DNA from: Linnemannia hyalina
Lineage: Eukaryota > Mortierellomycota > Mortierellomycetes > Mortierellales > Mortierellaceae
Direction: 5' to 3'
Assembly: GCA_019671135.1 (NCBI GenBank)
Contig: JAHRHY010000008.1
Location: 310,001-374,000, forward strand
Length of the DNA stretch: 64,000 bases
In this document: positions 11,368 to 22,434 of the stretch, piece by piece
Position numbering within the stretch: the stretch's first letter is position 1
Layout: the number at the start of each line of letters is the position of its first letter
The notes under the pieces: model-generated
What the model was told of the DNA's origin: nothing
Databases searched by the model: none
What the model saw: only the letters and a program-made list of their open reading frames with translations
Program-made: the position numbers and the translations under genes

Positions 11368-12939
11368 ATGCAGACAAGGAGAAAAACTCTCGCCCTCGCA
11401 GTCTCGACTGCAACGACACCAAAGCCGATTCTCACTTCAGTGTTCAAGCACACAAAGTCAAGGTAGTCTATGCGTTCAGCTGCGCTGTCAAGCGTCGTTT
11501 CAATCTTTAACATCTTGTCAATGGATCATTAACGCCACCAATCCGCTCATTTTCAGGGCAATTGCTCGTTCGGTTGTCACTGTAAGTCAATTGCATGACT
11601 ATCGCTTCGATTGAAGGGGAACTTATTCGTTGCTCTAACGATAACCTACTTTTATTCATTGCTCCTACAGAAAGCTGCTGTTGTCGAGACCATCCAGACC
11701 AAGGTCGCCAAAGCCCAGGTGGGTTTTGTAAACCTGGAATATTTTTATTTGACCATGCACCACTTCCATGTGTACCTCGCGCCCCTGTCTACTCCCCAAC
11801 TCACGCCTATATTCATTCTCATTCTTCACACTTACTCAGAGCTCAATCATTGTCGTCAAAAATGATACCCGCGGAAGTACACAGACAACAACGGTCAAGG
11901 CTCGCTCTCGAAAGTTAACGGCTCGTTCTTCACCAGACATCGAGATGACTGTCAATAGTATGGCAGTCGCTTCCATCAACACGTCGAAAGTCAAGGTGAC
12001 CAAGGCCAAAGAAACCAAGCCTAAAGCCCCCGAAGAGAACCCATGGGCAAAGAGACCACTTCACGTACCTGAATATGCTCGAGAAGCGCTGGAGTATCTG
12101 TGCAAAGTCGACCCCGCCCTTGCGCCTCTCATTGCCAAGTATCCTTACACCATCTACACTGACCACGACACCAACTACTTTCGGTAAACAAAGGTGTCTT
12201 GTTCTTGCTCCTTTTGCGATTGACAACCCATGAAACGTCATCCTCTTGCTCACATACTTTCATTGTGCTGCTCCATTGTAGAGTACTGTCGCGCACCATT
12301 GTTGGACAGCAGGTGCACTGGAAGGCCGCGCGGGCAATCATTTTCAAGTTTGTCTCTTATTACATCCCCGATGTCACCCTGGACTCCCTCGATAGTGGTG
12401 ACAAGCGATTCCCTACTCCTGAGCAACTCTTGGCGACCTCCATGGACCAATTGCGTAACTGTGGACTCTCTGAACGCAAAGCCTCCTACATCCAAGACCT
12501 TGCGCGTCATTTCGTCGAGGGCAAGATCACATTTGCAAGCGACAAGGCTACGCTTCAGGCTCTCACAGATGATGAGCTGGCAGCCCAGTTGCTTTGTGTT
12601 CGAGGGATTGGACCATGGACGGTTGACATGTTCATGATGAACACGCTCGAGCGTTTGGATGTCTTGCCGACGTTGGACTTGGGAATTCGTAAGGGTATGG
12701 AGAAGCACTTCAGGAGGGATTACAAGAACGGAGTTTGGGGCACGATTGTTGAGAGCTTGGAGGACGGCATGGCCAAGAAGGGTGGAGCCAAGGGCAAGGG
12801 GAGTGCGAAGAAGGGTGAGATGAGCTGTGGTGATATGGAAAGGATGGCCGAGATCTGGCGCCCGTATCGAAGCATTGCTTCTTGGTATATGTGGCGAAAC
12901 GCCGACGAGTCCCACGCCATCACCGCACCTATAATTTGA
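11368..12939 (+). CDS. AlkA/Mag1-type DNA-3-methyladenine glycosylase, spliced
   Basis: This enzyme removes alkylated purines to start base excision repair. Five exons give one frame of 389 residues: 11368-11462, 11557-11581, 11671-11718, 11840-12183 and 12282-12939. All junctions are GT-AG and the lengths sum to a multiple of three. The catalytic half has the HhH-GPD fold: VLSRTIVGQQVHWKAARAI, then the helix-hairpin-helix LLCVRGIGPWTVDMFMM, then LPTLDLGIRKG, whose Asp is at the place of the catalytic Asp in AlkA. A short Lys/Gly insertion lies near the end (KGGAKGKGSAKK). The first about 100 residues are basic and Ser/Thr-rich (MQTRRKTLALAV...) and could target mitochondria or nucleus (inference). 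The 25-base second exon is unusually small and would be missed by most gene finders. The N-terminal model is less certain than the catalytic part. Confidence 0.85.
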
Positions 12940-13201
12940 AGCAAATAAACAAGGAGGCATTTCTTCCTTTGATCGCATTTGCTACGACTCAAAACATATA
13001 AAAGAGAGGAGGTCGTTCGCTGGTTTAGCGCGCTTGCCTGACCCTTTGCCCCAAACACACCTGCACCTTTTCCCTCCCCTTCAGGCCGCGGAATTGCACC
13101 CACCATTGCACCCACCAGGACACTGCAAGCAGAGGACAGGAGTGCCAATCAAACCCAAACAAACACTTATACCCTTCACCACACAACACATAACATCGAC
13201 A

Positions 13202-16200
13202 ATGTCTTTAGCCGGCTACTTCTTTGGAAACGTCGACAAGTCCGGCAAGGTCGAGGACTTGCCAGAGGTAAAGCCCCATGAAACGCATGGATCAACGCCA
13301 CCTCTATTGTGTACATGTTAGTTGAATCTCTATTTTTTTTTTTGTTTGGGTTGTCGATTAATCAACAATTACCTTATTGCACCAGGAATTCCGTGAAGCT
13401 TTGGAGAGTCTGGAGAACAATGAGCAACTTACACAGCTCTTCTCGGCAAAGACCCTGGGAGTCGACGAGAACGAGGTCAGGACACAGCCAGGTGCAGCAG
13501 GCGATGACGATGACGATGAGGACGAGGACGAAGATGGCGAGGTCAACATCTCAACGATCAAGTCAACTTTTGAGCACGACAAGGACGCAGTCGACTTTTC
13601 GGAAATCAACGACCTGGCTGTCGATAACACCGAACAGGAGATGTTCAGTCAACGGTACTTGCAGAAGGGTCTCAGTGCCGTCAGAGCTACAGCAACAACA
13701 GCCATGAGGAGTGGTAGTCAAGGAGGTCGGACAAAGTCAAGACTGGATTCTATGGACGAGGACTATGACGCTGAGGATTCTGAAGGAGAGTCCAAAGCAG
13801 GTGTTTTCAAGACCGGTATGCCAGCATTGCCTTCGGCGTCACAGCAGTCTGCACTCACTCTTTTGCAGCGCCAGCAGCTGTACCTTCAGGAAGAGCAGAG
13901 CAAACAGCAGCAGCAGACAGGTGGCGTAGGATCGTCCAAACCTCCGTTGCCCTCATCATCATTACCTGGACTGCCAGGGGCTAGTGCCGCTGCGCCAGTA
14001 ACACCCACCGCAGTTGAACCAGTCGACGTACGGAAACTGTATCCTGCTTTTGAAGAAAAAAAGATCCTCAAATTCTCGGAGCTCTTCAACACCAAGCGCC
14101 CCAAGCGGTTCCCACACTCGCGCGCCAAGCCAGGTTTGTTCATACTGCAGCTTTGCCTTTTTACACAGGCGATTAATCACATGTAGCTGTGGACGATATA
14201 CTGATCCCATTTACTTGTATACATTTGTTTTCATAGCTGGGTTCCCAACAACGTCAAAATTCAGCCATAACCTTGACCATAAAAAGGTGTTTGAGCTCCC
14301 AGAAGATCCTTCGGCGGTCAATGAGCGGTATCTGGAATATTACGACAGTTCAGAGGTTAGTTATCAGGACTGCAACCATGTGCGTGAATACGTCCTTAGA
14401 AGTCCACTGTTTTCTAACGACTTTTGTTACTATTTTGAAACAGGAATCATTGGACAAGGAGTGGCTTAATAGTCTTCAGTGGAAGGTCCCTGACGCGAAG
14501 GACTTTTACTCGGTACAGCTCGATTCATGGGAAGATCGCATTGTCTGGGACGACTCTGTTGTTCCTACACAAGACGTGGCAATGGATGGGTAAGTAACCA
14601 TGACATGTGAGCAACTACCGTAATCGATCCCTGTTCACTGTTCTTAACCTAGAAACTACATCTTGCTATATGTAGAAGTGATGCGGCGATGGTCAAGCCA
14701 ACACTCAAGGATACAACAGAGCTGTTTGCGTCCAGGAATTACGATCTTGACGGTGGCGACTGGGAAGATTCGATTATTTGGGACGACAACAAGCCATACA
14801 AGTCCTTCAGTCACATCAGCCTGAACATGAATGACGTGAACGTGCTGTTTGACCTTACCTCAATGGACAATAAGGCCATGGGAGACGGATTCAGAGGTAT
14901 GGCATTGCCTTGGTTCAAGACGCGGTGTCAGGGTGTAACTATGAAAAGGCGAAGCACACTAACACTAGCGTTCCATTATCAATTACGAATAGTGAAACGC
15001 GGAAGGAAGGTTCAATTCCCAGCATACCGCGTAGTTACCAACGTCAACGACCCCTCGGAGGCAGAGACTCACAGGAAACTGGGGATCGACCGCTTCAACG
15101 TGTCCAACGATCGGTTCTACGAGGCGCACAAGGAGGGTCGGTTTCACAGAGTTCGTCAGACATTTGGTCAGCTGGTGGTCCAGCATGCTTTGCCATCTGT
15201 CAAGCTGATGAAGCCTTGGTACAAGAACAAATTGACAAAGGCAGAGCTCCGCTCCTTCCATCGACCCTCATTGCAAATCCCGCTCAACGTCGATATCACA
15301 TTCTCTCGAGTCAAGGGCAGCAAGAAGAAGAATAAGAAGAGGAAGGAACTGGGAGAAGTCATGAGGAGCTCCAAGGACCTGACACTGCGCGACCACACCA
15401 ACTTCGTTCTGCTCGAGTACTCAGAGGAACACCCCGCCATTGTTCAAAACGTAGGAATGGGAAGCATCCTGATCAACTACTATCGCAAGGAGTCAGTCGA
15501 GGACACTCATATGCCTACGAACGAGATTGGCGAGTCCTTTGTCCTGGATGTTACCGACACTACACCATTCCTCAACTTTGGTAACGTCGAGCCAGGCCAG
15601 ACGATGAGCGCACTTTACAACAACATGATCAGGGCACCAGTCTTTGAGCAGCCACCTCGGTCCACGGATTTTATTGTCATCAGGACCACGTACAAGAACG
15701 AAACCAAATACTACATTCGCCACATCCCACACCTCTACGTTGTCGGTCAAACATACCCCGTGCAGGACGTCCCAGGACCACACTCGCGCAAGATCACCAC
15801 AATGATCAAGAACCGCCTCCAAATCTCGTCCTTCCGTTTCATGCGCAAGGATCCTCAAGGTCGACTCAAATTCACCAAGCTCTGCAAGGCGTACCCCGAG
15901 TACAGCGAGATCCAGATACGCCAGAGGTTGAAGGAGTTTGCAGAGTACCAGCGCAAGGGCAACAACACAGGATACTGGAAATTGAAGGGAGGCGCACCGT
16001 TGCCCAGCGAAGAGGAGATCAGGAAGATGGTCACGCCAGAGATGGTCTGTCTCTACGAGAGTATGTTGGTCGGACAGCGACATTTGTTGGACGCAGGTTA
16101 CGGCAAGGCTGCAGAGGGAGATGAGGACAATGCGAACGAGGATACCGAGGCGAGCATGGATATCGAGGAGCAGCTGGCACCCTGGATCACGACTCGCAAC

Positions 16201-18441
16201 TTTATCAACGCAACTCAGGGCAAGGCCATGTTGAAGCTTTGGGGGGCTGGAGATCCTACTGGTCGCGGAGAAGGATTCAGTTTTGTCCGTATCAGTATGA
16301 AGGATATTTTCCTGAGAGAAGGAGAGTCTCTTGAGGAGAGACTGGCTCAGATCGAATTGCTTCCCAAGAGCACACATCGTTACAACGTCGCTGAGCAGCA
16401 GCTGGTTTACAAGGAGGAGATCACGCGTATTTGGAATGCACAACGGGCTGCACTCAGCAAGATTGAGGAGATTGACGGCGGCGATGATGAGATTGCAGGA
16501 GATTCTGACAACGACAATGATGAGGATGAGAACTATGATCGGCAGAGGCGCGAGTTGTCGACGATTGACCGGAACCGCGTTTCGCCATCCCCATCATTGT
16601 TCGGCCGTTACCGTGACCATAGTGAACGCGAGCGGGATCGCGCCAACGACATGGATGATGACAATGTCTCCGTTGCAGGCAGTGTCAGCTCTCGGACGAG
16701 CGCCAACTTTGGGTCCCGGAACAAGCATCTGATCATCAAACGACTCGTTCGCCAACCCAACGGCAAGACTGTTTGGAAAGAGGAAACTATCCGTGATCCT
16801 GCTGTCATGAACACCTATATCCGTCATCGTCAGGAGATCGAAGAGAGCGCTATCAATATGGAGGCCCTGGAACCAACTGATGATGAGGCCAAAAACCAGA
16901 GGATGAAGAAACGCATCATGGAGGAGCTTGCTAGGTTGAACCGGAACCAGGAGCGTCGCATGGCCCGTGCTGCAGCCAAGGCTGGCTCTGCTGCACCCGA
17001 GCTCCCTGTCAACCCTGCCACCGCCGCCCTCAAGAAGAAGAAAGTTGTGGTAAGTCTGCATAGCACAACTACGTGTTGTTTTTTAGGTGCTCTTTTTGAT
17101 CCCTGCACAACTGTCTCACAAAGCATTTACGCCTGTAATTCTTACGATAATAGCGTCAGTGCAGTAACTGTGGAGCTCTTGGACACATGAAGACGAACAA
17201 GAAGTGCCCCAAGTACGTCGATCCTTCAGGAGCATTGCCCAACCTTGGTGTGACAGGAACCGCGTATGTGACATCAGGAGGAGCGGCTAGCATGATGTCG
17301 CCCCCACACGCGTCTCTCCGCGCAGGATCGATCCCTCCAGGAACACCGAGCTCGTTGGCAAATTCTAGAGCTGGCCCAGAGTTTTTCAGGCAAGGATCAC
17401 CCCAGTCTGCTGCAGCTGGCAGCAACAAGATCTCATTCCCCAAGGCTGTGATCGACCGTGTCGCTGATTTGGAGAAGGAGCGCGAAAAGGAAGAAAAGGA
17501 CGCCCTCGTTGTCCGACTACCCTCCAAGATGCTCCGTAAGTATTTTTGAATTGAATTTATCGTCTATTTGTTCCTGCGGGGATGTGCGTTTGCAAAGCAA
17601 ATTGCTGACATGCATTTCATTCTGATAATTGCAATTAGAAACGCCGCCAAAGCGCAAGCGCAGCGAGTCGGCTAGTCAGCAGAACAACGACATGGAGGAC
17701 TTTTATGACTACCTGCACCCTCCAGCAAAATCGTACGGTCGCCGCAAGAAGGCCGACGTGGAGCTGGCCAACATTATCGAGTCTGTGCTAGCGACTCTTC
17801 TTTCGATGCAAGAAGCGAACGCGTTCATTGCACCAGTATCGCCCAAGATTGCACCAGGCTATGATATTGTGATCAGGCAACCAAGAGACCTGTCAGGAAT
17901 GCGGGACGCCAACAAGAATCACTATGCGTACAGGACAGTGGATGCATTCTTAACGGACCTCAAGATTATGGTCAACAATTCATGGATCTACAACGGCGAA
18001 AAATCGGCCTGGACACAGGCGGCGTTAGTGCTTCTTCAGAAGGCTGAGGGGATCTTGCAGCCGCAGATGGAGACGATCCGGCAGTTGGAGACAGAGATAT
18101 TGGAGTCGGACTTGAAGGCGAACATCTATGTCGGAGCAGGCACACCTGGATCAGCAGCCACGCCTAGCATGGTTGGTGGAGCACCACCACCTGTTACCAT
18201 GGCCAACCTTCACCCTGGTGGCTATGGAGCGTACAACGGCACGATGTTCCCAGGATTCGGCAACGTGTTTAATGGGTTTACAGTTCCACCTCCTCGTAAC
18301 CCAATGGGTGTCGGAACCGCAGGATTTGCCCCGTACACTGGCCCCACCTCCTCGTCGGCTCTTCCTTTGACTAGCCAAGGTCAACCTGAGAACGAGACAG
18401 GTGAAGTCCGGGTCAAGTCTGAGACTATGGAGTGGGAGTGA
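13202..18441 (+). CDS. TAF1: TFIID subunit TAF1, spliced
   Basis: TAF1 is the scaffold of TFIID and contacts TBP and promoter DNA. Eight exons fit: 13202-13267, 13386-14133, 14237-14355, 14444-14589, 14676-14896, 14993-17049, 17154-17535 and 17639-18441. They sum to 4,542 bases, or 1,513 residues. Seen in order: the N-terminal TBP-binding-type segment (MSLAGYFFGNVDKSGK); acidic tracts; the TAF1 core (FNVSNDRFYEAHKEGRFHRV, LMKPWYKNKLTKAELRSFHR, YYIRHIPHLYVVGQ, RLKFTKLCKAYPEYSEIQIR); an RNA-binding-like zinc knuckle (RQCSNCGALGHMKTNKKCPK); and one bromodomain (ELANIIESVLATLLSM ... MVNNSWIYNG). Animals have two bromodomains, and S. cerevisiae Taf1 (1,066 residues) lacks them, so a single built-in bromodomain is an intermediate form. 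The intron at 14897-14992 is 96 bases, in frame and free of stops. Confidence 0.95.
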
Positions 18442-18545
18442 GTGAGCTCTGGTGGTACTGGGAAGATGGAAGAAAATTGTATATAATAATATTAAACTTG
18501 GACTGTGTGCAAAGAGTTTCATGTGCGTGGCTCTAATAGGGAAAG

Positions 18546-18570
18546 ATGCTATGCTTGATGACCATAGCAT
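18546..18570. other. Perfect hairpin downstream of TAF1
   Basis: The arms atgctatg (18546-18553) and catagcat (18563-18570) are exact reverse complements separated by 9 bases. The hairpin lies about 105 bases past the TAF1 stop, in or just beyond its 3' UTR. It could be an RNA element or chance. No function is assigned. Confidence 0.6.
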
Positions 18571-19099
18571 GCTAAAAGCGTCGGAAAAAAGTACCAATTG
18601 AAGGTTCAATTGCCTAGACAGGGGTCAAAGAGATCTCTTGGATGGCTGCAAAACGACACAAACTGGCGGCAAACCATGTTGAAGGCTGAGGCTGCAACTG
18701 TACTCTGAGAGAAGACCCTGACGATGTGGTCTGGACCAACACCCTTTTTGCGCTTTCTATTTGGAGCATAAATACCCCATCACTATCGACTCTTCTTCCC
18801 TCAGCTACGCCTCCTCCTTTTTCTCTTTTTCTTCCTCCTCTTCCTCTCCTTCTTAACACCTTACCTTTCCTCATCACGACCTTGCATTCACTCACCCCAC
18901 TTTCTTCTTTCACACCGTGAACCTCATTACCTTACACGCTCATTCATCCTCTTTCAAACACGTTCTCAGCACACCATGTCAAGTGAGTGAAACAAAAAAC
19001 ATACACGCGTCAAGTCCCTGTGTGCACTTTACAGTTCTCACGAAACTAACGTATCTCCAATTGACGCCTTACTTCATAGCACACCCCACACAAGAAGCA

Positions 19100-22075
19100 A
19101 TGGACAGACACGACCCCCTCCCGCTCATACCAAACGCCTGCCACCAAGCCATCAACATCCTCGAGATCCTCGAACGCATCCTCTTCCTCGTCCCACCAGC
19201 TCAGCTCCTGTCCCTCCGTTTCGTCTCGCATCACTGGGACCGAGCCACCTACCGCCCACTATGGCAGTACCCCGATTTCACTAAGCGTGGGATGGTTAAG
19301 ATCACACCTCGACTAGTTGAGCACGGACATATTGTTCAGGAGCTGGACTTCTACAAGGCTTCGTTGTTCAGTGAGAACCCCCTCGAGGATGTCGAGACAT
19401 TGAAGAGGTGGTGTCCAAACGTCCGGTCGTTAAGGATGCGGTATGGGTGTCTGACTTTTGCGGGCGTGCAGCATTTGATCCAGTTTTATGGATCGAAGGC
19501 TGCTGGACCGTGGACGGCCAAACCGGGGGAGGGAGGTCAATTGCATAGTCTGAGTCTAGATATGTCCAAAACTGAGTATCAGCCTTCGGGGATGGAGTGG
19601 TTGACGGATTTGGGGAAGGGGCTGAAGCGGTTGGAGTTGAGGATTAATCGGAAGCGGGGGGGGAGCACTCGTCAACGGACGTCGTTCTTGCAGTTTGAGC
19701 CTTTACTCGAGGCTTGTCAGGGGCTCCGGGAGTTGGATATCATCCCGACCCCACATTTCTTGCCGTCGTCGGATGAGAAGTTTCGTTTGCTGACACAGGG
19801 ACAACAGCAGAATAATTTCCAAACCCTCCATGCCCAGTTGATTGATACGATTCATGGAGCTGCTCCCAAGTTCAGGACATCGGATAGTTTGAAGTACTTT
19901 GAGATGTACAAGCCTCCGCTGAGACGATTGCATTTGGCGAGAGTCTGGTTCTCGGATATGGATTTGGAGGTGCTGGCGAGGGCTTGTCCAGAGATTGACG
20001 ATTTGAGGTTGACGAATATGAGGATGGACCTGAATGTGGATGAGTGGAACGTCCAGTCGGTTGATACGCCTTTGGAGTGGGAAGACCGTGCCAAGGACGA
20101 GCTGTCGATCGAGGTAGTTTTGAAGTGTTGGCCCGGGATGCGGACCTTGAGGTTGGACGGGAACGTGGTCAGGATGTTCTCTGCTGCGACTAGGCGTACT
20201 AGCTCTGCCACCTTTGTTGTCCCAACATCATCGTCGTCGACTTCTCAGACAGGATCCGAGGCTAAGGCAACAGCAGAAGCTGAAAGAGCGACAATAGCCA
20301 AGGCGGACTCGGATATGACAGCATCGGCAGCCAAGGTTACCCCTGCCAGTGCAGGCCTTCTCCCCAAGGGCTCCTACAAGCTCGCCTCCCTGTGCCTCTA
20401 CCAGACATCGTTACTCGAGGGCGACTTGGTGACACTGGTGGATCTGATGGAGCCTACACTGACGTACTTGAACGTCGATGGGAATCCGAAACTGACCGAC
20501 CAGTCTATTCGCCATGTCTTGATGACCTGCTCCAACCTTCGGGACTTTTCGGCCTCAGAACTCAACCTGACGATGGGTGTCTTTGAGGACTATGACCCTC
20601 ATACGATGGAGATGCAGCGGGTCAGTGAAAAGATCCAGGCGTTCAACTTGGAAGGCGAGTCTTCCGAGGCGGCACCGGTGCCTTTGACAAAAGAAGGTGC
20701 TGTCGAGCCTGTCACCAAGAGACCGTGGGCGTGTATTAAAACGCTTCGTTCGCTAGACTTTTCTTGGAGGGTTATAGATGGTCGACCTGCGTATGTGGAT
20801 AGCACTCATTCGTCCACCGTCATCGTTAACGAAAATCGTCTCCCGCCTTATCGTCACCATACACACCTCCACCGGCAGCAACAACAACCTTACAACGCAC
20901 AAGGATCATCAGCGTCAGTAGAGGCGGCAGAGTCGACGTCTGTCGGCATGTTCCGTACCCCCTGGCACATTGAATCTCTCTACGAGCGTCTCCGCGCACT
21001 GGAGCGTCTTGAAGTCCTGCAACTCGAAGGGTGGGCGATCCCCTGGCGTGCCGCTGACATTGAAGCCTTCCTGGGTCACAGCCCCGAACCCGAGTTGGTC
21101 TCCAAGGAGAACCAGTTTCAGGAGGACAAGATTAGCTACCTGCCCTGGGAGCGGTACAAGGGTATGGGACGTTGGAAGGAAGCTGTCAGTTTGGAGGAGT
21201 ATGTTGATGCGGATTTTGCGTATGTTACCTCGCAGAGTATGATTGTGAAGGAGAAGTTGAGGTTCAAGGGGCCAAGCAAGGATGGGTCTTCGTGGATGGC
21301 TTCGCCGGGCGTGGGTGGACTTCGAGTTGAGAAGGGAGACATTCTGCCGTATCCGAGGTCCAGGATGGGTCGATTGAAGTTGCTAAACATCATGTGCAAG
21401 CGGCCTGTCTTTCTGAAGAACCCGATTGGTGAGGCTTCACCGTTTGTCCTGTACCCGACACTTCCCCCTTCAAGAGCGAACAAGAGTAGGACTGGTAGGG
21501 CAGGTGAGGAGTCTGAAGTCGAGGAGTCTTCAAGCGCCTTTACACCAAGCGCAGTCTTGACTCCAGTATTACCAGTCTGTACCGTCACCGAAGGCGCGGC
21601 GCCACCCCCACCTCCACCTCCCCCACCACGTAGCGGATTCGTGCCCCGTCACACACCTGGCACTGCCGCCAACAACTCATCCGCCACCACCACCGGTGCC
21701 CTTCCTACATCAACTTTATCAGCACCATCCTCACGCCCCATACCAATCTCGCCTCCACCACGCAAAGACCCCAGTTCCACCAAGATCCTAGCCCACGGTG
21801 TCGTGGCATCATTCATGAAGGCATGTCCACAACTCGAACGCGTCCTAATCGCCACCGAGATGTCCACCCCGACCAACTTCCCTCTCACAGATTTCACAGT
21901 CCAGCTTGGGTGTTCAGAAGAGTCAGAGGCGATGGTGGTGGGAATTGATGAAGGATCGAAGGGGAAGGTGGCGATTTTGAATGACCCTGCGGTAGTTACT
22001 TTGCGTGTATCGCCTCGGCGTGTTCTTTGTACGAGGAGGGTTTACCCCGAGCTCACGTCCCTTCGTCGATACTAG
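19100..22075 (+). CDS. F-box/LRR-like protein
   Basis: A single long frame of 991 residues starts at the ATG at 19100. The frame is open further upstream but has no credible start there, and 18980-19090 looks like leader. The N-terminus (LEILERILFLVPPAQLLSLR, then FVSHHWDRATYRPLW) is an F-box-like motif that would bind Skp1 in an SCF ubiquitin ligase. Leucine-rich segments follow, such as VETLKRWCPNVRSLRMRYG, LRELDIIPT, LEVLARACPEIDDLRLTNM and MRTLRLDGNV. They resemble the irregular LRRs of fungal F-box proteins that recruit substrates. A low-complexity part holds a nine-proline run (near 21610). The substrate cannot be read from sequence. The gene appears to be intronless, unlike most of its neighbours. 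Confidence 0.75.
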   Translation: MDRHDPLPLIPNACHQAINILEILERILFLVPPAQLLSLRFVSHHWDRATYRPLWQYPDFTKRGMVKITPRLVEHGHIVQELDFYKASLFSENPLEDVETLKRWCPNVRSLRMRYGCLTFAGVQHLIQFYGSKAAGPWTAKPGEGGQLHSLSLDMSKTEYQPSGMEWLTDLGKGLKRLELRINRKRGGSTRQRTSFLQFEPLLEACQGLRELDIIPTPHFLPSSDEKFRLLTQGQQQNNFQTLHAQLIDTIHGAAPKFRTSDSLKYFEMYKPPLRRLHLARVWFSDMDLEVLARACPEIDDLRLTNMRMDLNVDEWNVQSVDTPLEWEDRAKDELSIEVVLKCWPGMRTLRLDGNVVRMFSAATRRTSSATFVVPTSSSSTSQTGSEAKATAEAERATIAKADSDMTASAAKVTPASAGLLPKGSYKLASLCLYQTSLLEGDLVTLVDLMEPTLTYLNVDGNPKLTDQSIRHVLMTCSNLRDFSASELNLTMGVFEDYDPHTMEMQRVSEKIQAFNLEGESSEAAPVPLTKEGAVEPVTKRPWACIKTLRSLDFSWRVIDGRPAYVDSTHSSTVIVNENRLPPYRHHTHLHRQQQQPYNAQGSSASVEAAESTSVGMFRTPWHIESLYERLRALERLEVLQLEGWAIPWRAADIEAFLGHSPEPELVSKENQFQEDKISYLPWERYKGMGRWKEAVSLEEYVDADFAYVTSQSMIVKEKLRFKGPSKDGSSWMASPGVGGLRVEKGDILPYPRSRMGRLKLLNIMCKRPVFLKNPIGEASPFVLYPTLPPSRANKSRTGRAGEESEVEESSSAFTPSAVLTPVLPVCTVTEGAAPPPPPPPPPRSGFVPRHTPGTAANNSSATTTGALPTSTLSAPSSRPIPISPPPRKDPSSTKILAHGVVASFMKACPQLERVLIATEMSTPTNFPLTDFTVQLGCSEESEAMVVGIDEGSKGKVAILNDPAVVTLRVSPRRVLCTRRVYPELTSLRRY

Positions 22076-22218
22076 ATTAGACGTAAAGAACGTTGGATTC
22101 TAACAAAGCGAATGGGTCCCCCCATTATGTCACGTATCATGGACCCGATTTTCCTATTCTCAATGAACACCCCTCCTCCCTTCCCTTTCTTGCCTTAGCC
22201 GCGAACGGATGACACTTG

Positions 22219-22242
22219 CCACACACACACACACACACACAC
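22219..22242. repeat. (CA)n microsatellite
   Basis: About 11-12 CA units lie between the convergent F-box (stop 22075) and Utp25 (stop 22435) genes. The rest of this 360-base gap shows only 3' UTR-like sequence. Confidence 0.9.
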
Positions 22243-22434
22243 GTGAACAAAAACCTTGTTCCGAACGCCCCTTCTTCCTACCCATTGCCGAGAAACCGTT
22301 GAAAGGTACGCATTATCAATAGATTACATTGGGGATAGCAAGCGGTGTTGAGATTATTTATGAAAACTAAAATGCGAAGAACAAATGCCAGAAACAGGAG
22401 AAAAGCTAATGTAAAGAAGAAAAAAAAAGAACAT

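Noticed and set aside
15493..16443. A 316-codon minus-strand frame
   Set aside because: It lies antisense within the TAF1 core, whose plus-strand reading has clear family motifs.
18917..19099. Upstream extension of the F-box protein
   Set aside because: The frame is open but has no ATG and reads leader-like sequence; the ATG at 19100 directly precedes the F-box.
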